From contig JANWYM010000221.1 in assembly GCA_025055355.1 (NCBI GenBank), forward strand, positions 1 through 6,911: DNA of 6,911 bases. Reading direction: 5' to 3'. Below the pieces are notes generated by a model. It was not told the origin of the DNA. It worked only from the letters and a program-made list of their open reading frames with translations, and made no database searches. Below are positions 5,890 through 6,911 of the stretch, in pieces. Origin of the DNA: Abditibacteriales bacterium. GTDB taxonomy: Bacteria; Armatimonadota; Abditibacteriia; Abditibacteriales; JANWYM01. Position 1 is the first letter of the stretch. Each line of letters starts with the position of its first letter. Both the position numbers and the translations under genes were made by a program.

Positions 5890-6911
5890 TCACGCGAAAC
5901 TCGCAAACCCCGTCTCATACACGTCGCGCAGCATCCGTTGGCACTTAGACGCCGTGCGTGGGTAAACGGTTGGCGCCGACCGCGTCTCTCCTTTCCGCAG
6001 CGCAACCACTGCGTCCCTGCATCCTTGCATCACTGCCTCTGCATCGCCCGGCGTCTCGCACCACAGCCGCACTTTCACCAGCGGCTCTTCCAACTTCGCC
6101 CGCGAGCCGTGAAACTTGGGAAGAACCTTCGCGCATACCGCGCAGTCGAAGGCGGCGTCGAGCGAGCCGAAGCCGTCGAAGACGACGGGGCTTTGCGCGT
6201 GGATGAGAAACAGCATGATTTCGTCAAACACGCGGTAGCCGAAGTGCAGGTTGTGCGGGGCGAGCAGCGTCTTCAGGTTTTCCAGATGGTCGCGGAACTT
6301 GGTGGGTTGAGGGCTGCGGGTTGAGGGTTGAGACAGAAAATCGGCGATGTGTTGCTTCTTCTCTTCTTCCGTCCAGCCCAAGAATCTGCCGTAGTTGGCA
6401 AAATCCAAAAACGGGTTGACGGCCTCGCCATATTCCGGTTGATGCTCGCGAAGTAGAAAGCGAGACGGCGGCGGAAAAGGATTTCTCGCCCTACTGCCGA
6501 CTGCTGACTGTTCACTGAGATAGGCGCGCGCTTCCTCGCGCAGCAGGTCCCACGCCTCGCGGGGCGCGGCGTTGGTCGGTAGCGGTGGGTAGTCGCGGAA
6601 ACTGACCTCGTTGAACTCCAACGTGAAAGCGCGGTCGAGAACCTTGGGGCTGAAGGTGTAAGTGGTTTCGTCCACGTTGACTGTGCCGGTGATGTAGAGA
6701 TTGGGCGGCAGGCGCAGGGCGGGCGGGATGGGCGTGCCGCTGCGGTCTGGCACGGCGGTCTGCTGGGGATGCAGCACAATCGCCTGCTGCGTCCAGCCGT
6801 CCGCGCGCCGCCCCGATTCGAGGACGCTGAGGAAGTCGGAAAAGTAATGCTCGACACGGGCGAGGTTCATCTCGTCGAGGATGATGAACACGCCCGACAC
6901 GTCGGGGCGCG
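5890..6911 (-). CDS. McrB-like AAA+ ATPase, N-terminal part outside window
   Basis: The frame is open from the right edge (first full codon 6909-6907) to TGA at 5892-5890, giving 339 visible residues. It starts just before Walker B, VFIILDEMNLARVEHYFSDF (7-26, Asp12/Glu13). A sensor-I strand GTVNVDE (75-81, Asn78) and SPKVLDRAF (87-95, arginine-finger candidate Arg93) follow. The C-terminal region has HFGYRVFDEIMLF (222-234) and KVLPKFHGSRAKLEEPL (261-277), blocks typical of McrB-like GTPase/ATPase motors. Known McrB proteins assemble into hexamers that translocate DNA for the McrC nuclease in modification-dependent restriction. Walker A and any DNA-reading domain lie beyond the window, and no McrC is visible downstream. 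Two low-complexity insertions (132-141 and 193-203) are encoded by heptamer repeats. It is probably the first visible gene of the operon ending at the 3872-3901 terminator. Confidence 0.85.
   Translation of the reverse strand, partial: RPDVSGVFIILDEMNLARVEHYFSDFLSVLESGRRADGWTQQAIVLHPQQTAVPDRSGTPIPPALRLPPNLYITGTVNVDETTYTFSPKVLDRAFTLEFNEVSFRDYPPLPTNAAPREAWDLLREEARAYLSEQSAVGSRARNPFPPPSRFLLREHQPEYGEAVNPFLDFANYGRFLGWTEEEKKQHIADFLSQPSTRSPQPTKFRDHLENLKTLLAPHNLHFGYRVFDEIMLFLIHAQSPVVFDGFGSLDAAFDCAVCAKVLPKFHGSRAKLEEPLVKVRLWCETPGDAEAVMQGCRDAVVALRKGETRSAPTVYPRTASKCQRMLRDVYETGFASFA
6304..6331. repeat. Four tandem 7-bp units (GGGTTGA type) inside the McrB-like gene
   Basis: Four abutting heptamers occur on the plus strand: GGGTTGA (6304), GGGCTGC (6311), GGGTTGA (6318) and GGGTTGA (6325). 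They encode the low-complexity QPSTRSPQPT stretch of the AAA+ protein. It looks like a short tandem heptamer insertion of the kind found scattered in many cyanobacterial and environmental genomes. The frame is kept across it. Confidence 0.85.
6493..6519. repeat. Period-7 'ACTG' repeat array inside the McrB-like gene
   Basis: Successive units on the plus strand share ACTG at a 7-base period: ACTGCCG (6493), ACTGCTG (6500), ACTGTTC (6507) and a partial ACTGAG (6514). They encode the SEQSAVGS segment. The unit differs from the GGGTTGA array 160 bases away, so these are two independent insertions in one gene. Confidence 0.8.

Noticed and set aside
5841..6005. Upstream extension of the cytoplasmic TPR gene to a start at 6005
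   Set aside because: It overlaps the 3' end of the McrB-like gene, encodes Arg/Cys-rich non-TPR sequence, and ignores the GGAGGG-supported ATG at 5840.

Overview
The window is a gene-dense, mostly GC-rich stretch of bacterial chromosome with six clear protein genes, two of them cut by the window edges. It also holds one probable small or frameshifted coding segment, a strong sigma70-type promoter, an intrinsic terminator and several short repeats. No rRNA, tRNA, CRISPR array, transposase or phage gene was seen. The organism cannot be named from this sequence. High GC, heptamer repeats inside a gene, an 'ATCCGTG'-type dispersed palindrome and a secreted TPR protein with a possible copper-amine-oxidase-N-like tail would fit a free-living Armatimonadota- or Chloroflexota-like bacterium, but that is only a weak inference.

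Layout, left to right. (1) Positions 1-971, plus strand: the 3' part of a protein with two GNAT acetyltransferase-like domains. (2) Positions 1022-2758, minus strand: a complete 'predicted ATPase of the ABC class' (PF09818/COG3044 type), convergent with the first gene. (3) Positions 2765-2847: an imperfect palindrome made of 'atccg(tg)' units. (4) Positions 2855-3769, minus: a fumarylacetoacetate hydrolase (FAH) family enzyme with a strong Shine-Dalgarno and a near-consensus promoter (TTGACA-17-TAAAAT). (5) Positions 3872-3901, minus: an intrinsic terminator that separates the FAH promoter from the operon upstream of it. (6) Positions 3931-6911, minus: an apparent operon read right to left. 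It runs from a McrB-like AAA+ ATPase (N-terminal part outside the window), to a cytoplasmic TPR protein, to a short Cys/Pro/Trp-rich segment in the -1 frame starting at a TGATG overlap, to a signal-peptide-bearing TPR protein. The last gene is followed by a further 47 open codons in the same frame, which end 30 bases before the terminator.

Genes 2 and 4 are probably co-transcribed from the FAH promoter, but nothing links their functions. The right-hand operon is the least explained part. An McrB-type motor is the NTP-driven half of modification-dependent (type IV) restriction systems, yet its neighbours here are TPR proteins rather than a visible McrC nuclease. The AAA+ gene also carries two separate arrays of 7-bp repeats in its coding sequence. 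The most interesting spot is 4720-4893. There the TPR gene's reading frame ends in a basic tail, while the -1 frame stays coding-like for about 55 more codons. This could be a translationally coupled small gene, a programmed frameshift, or a recent inactivating indel.
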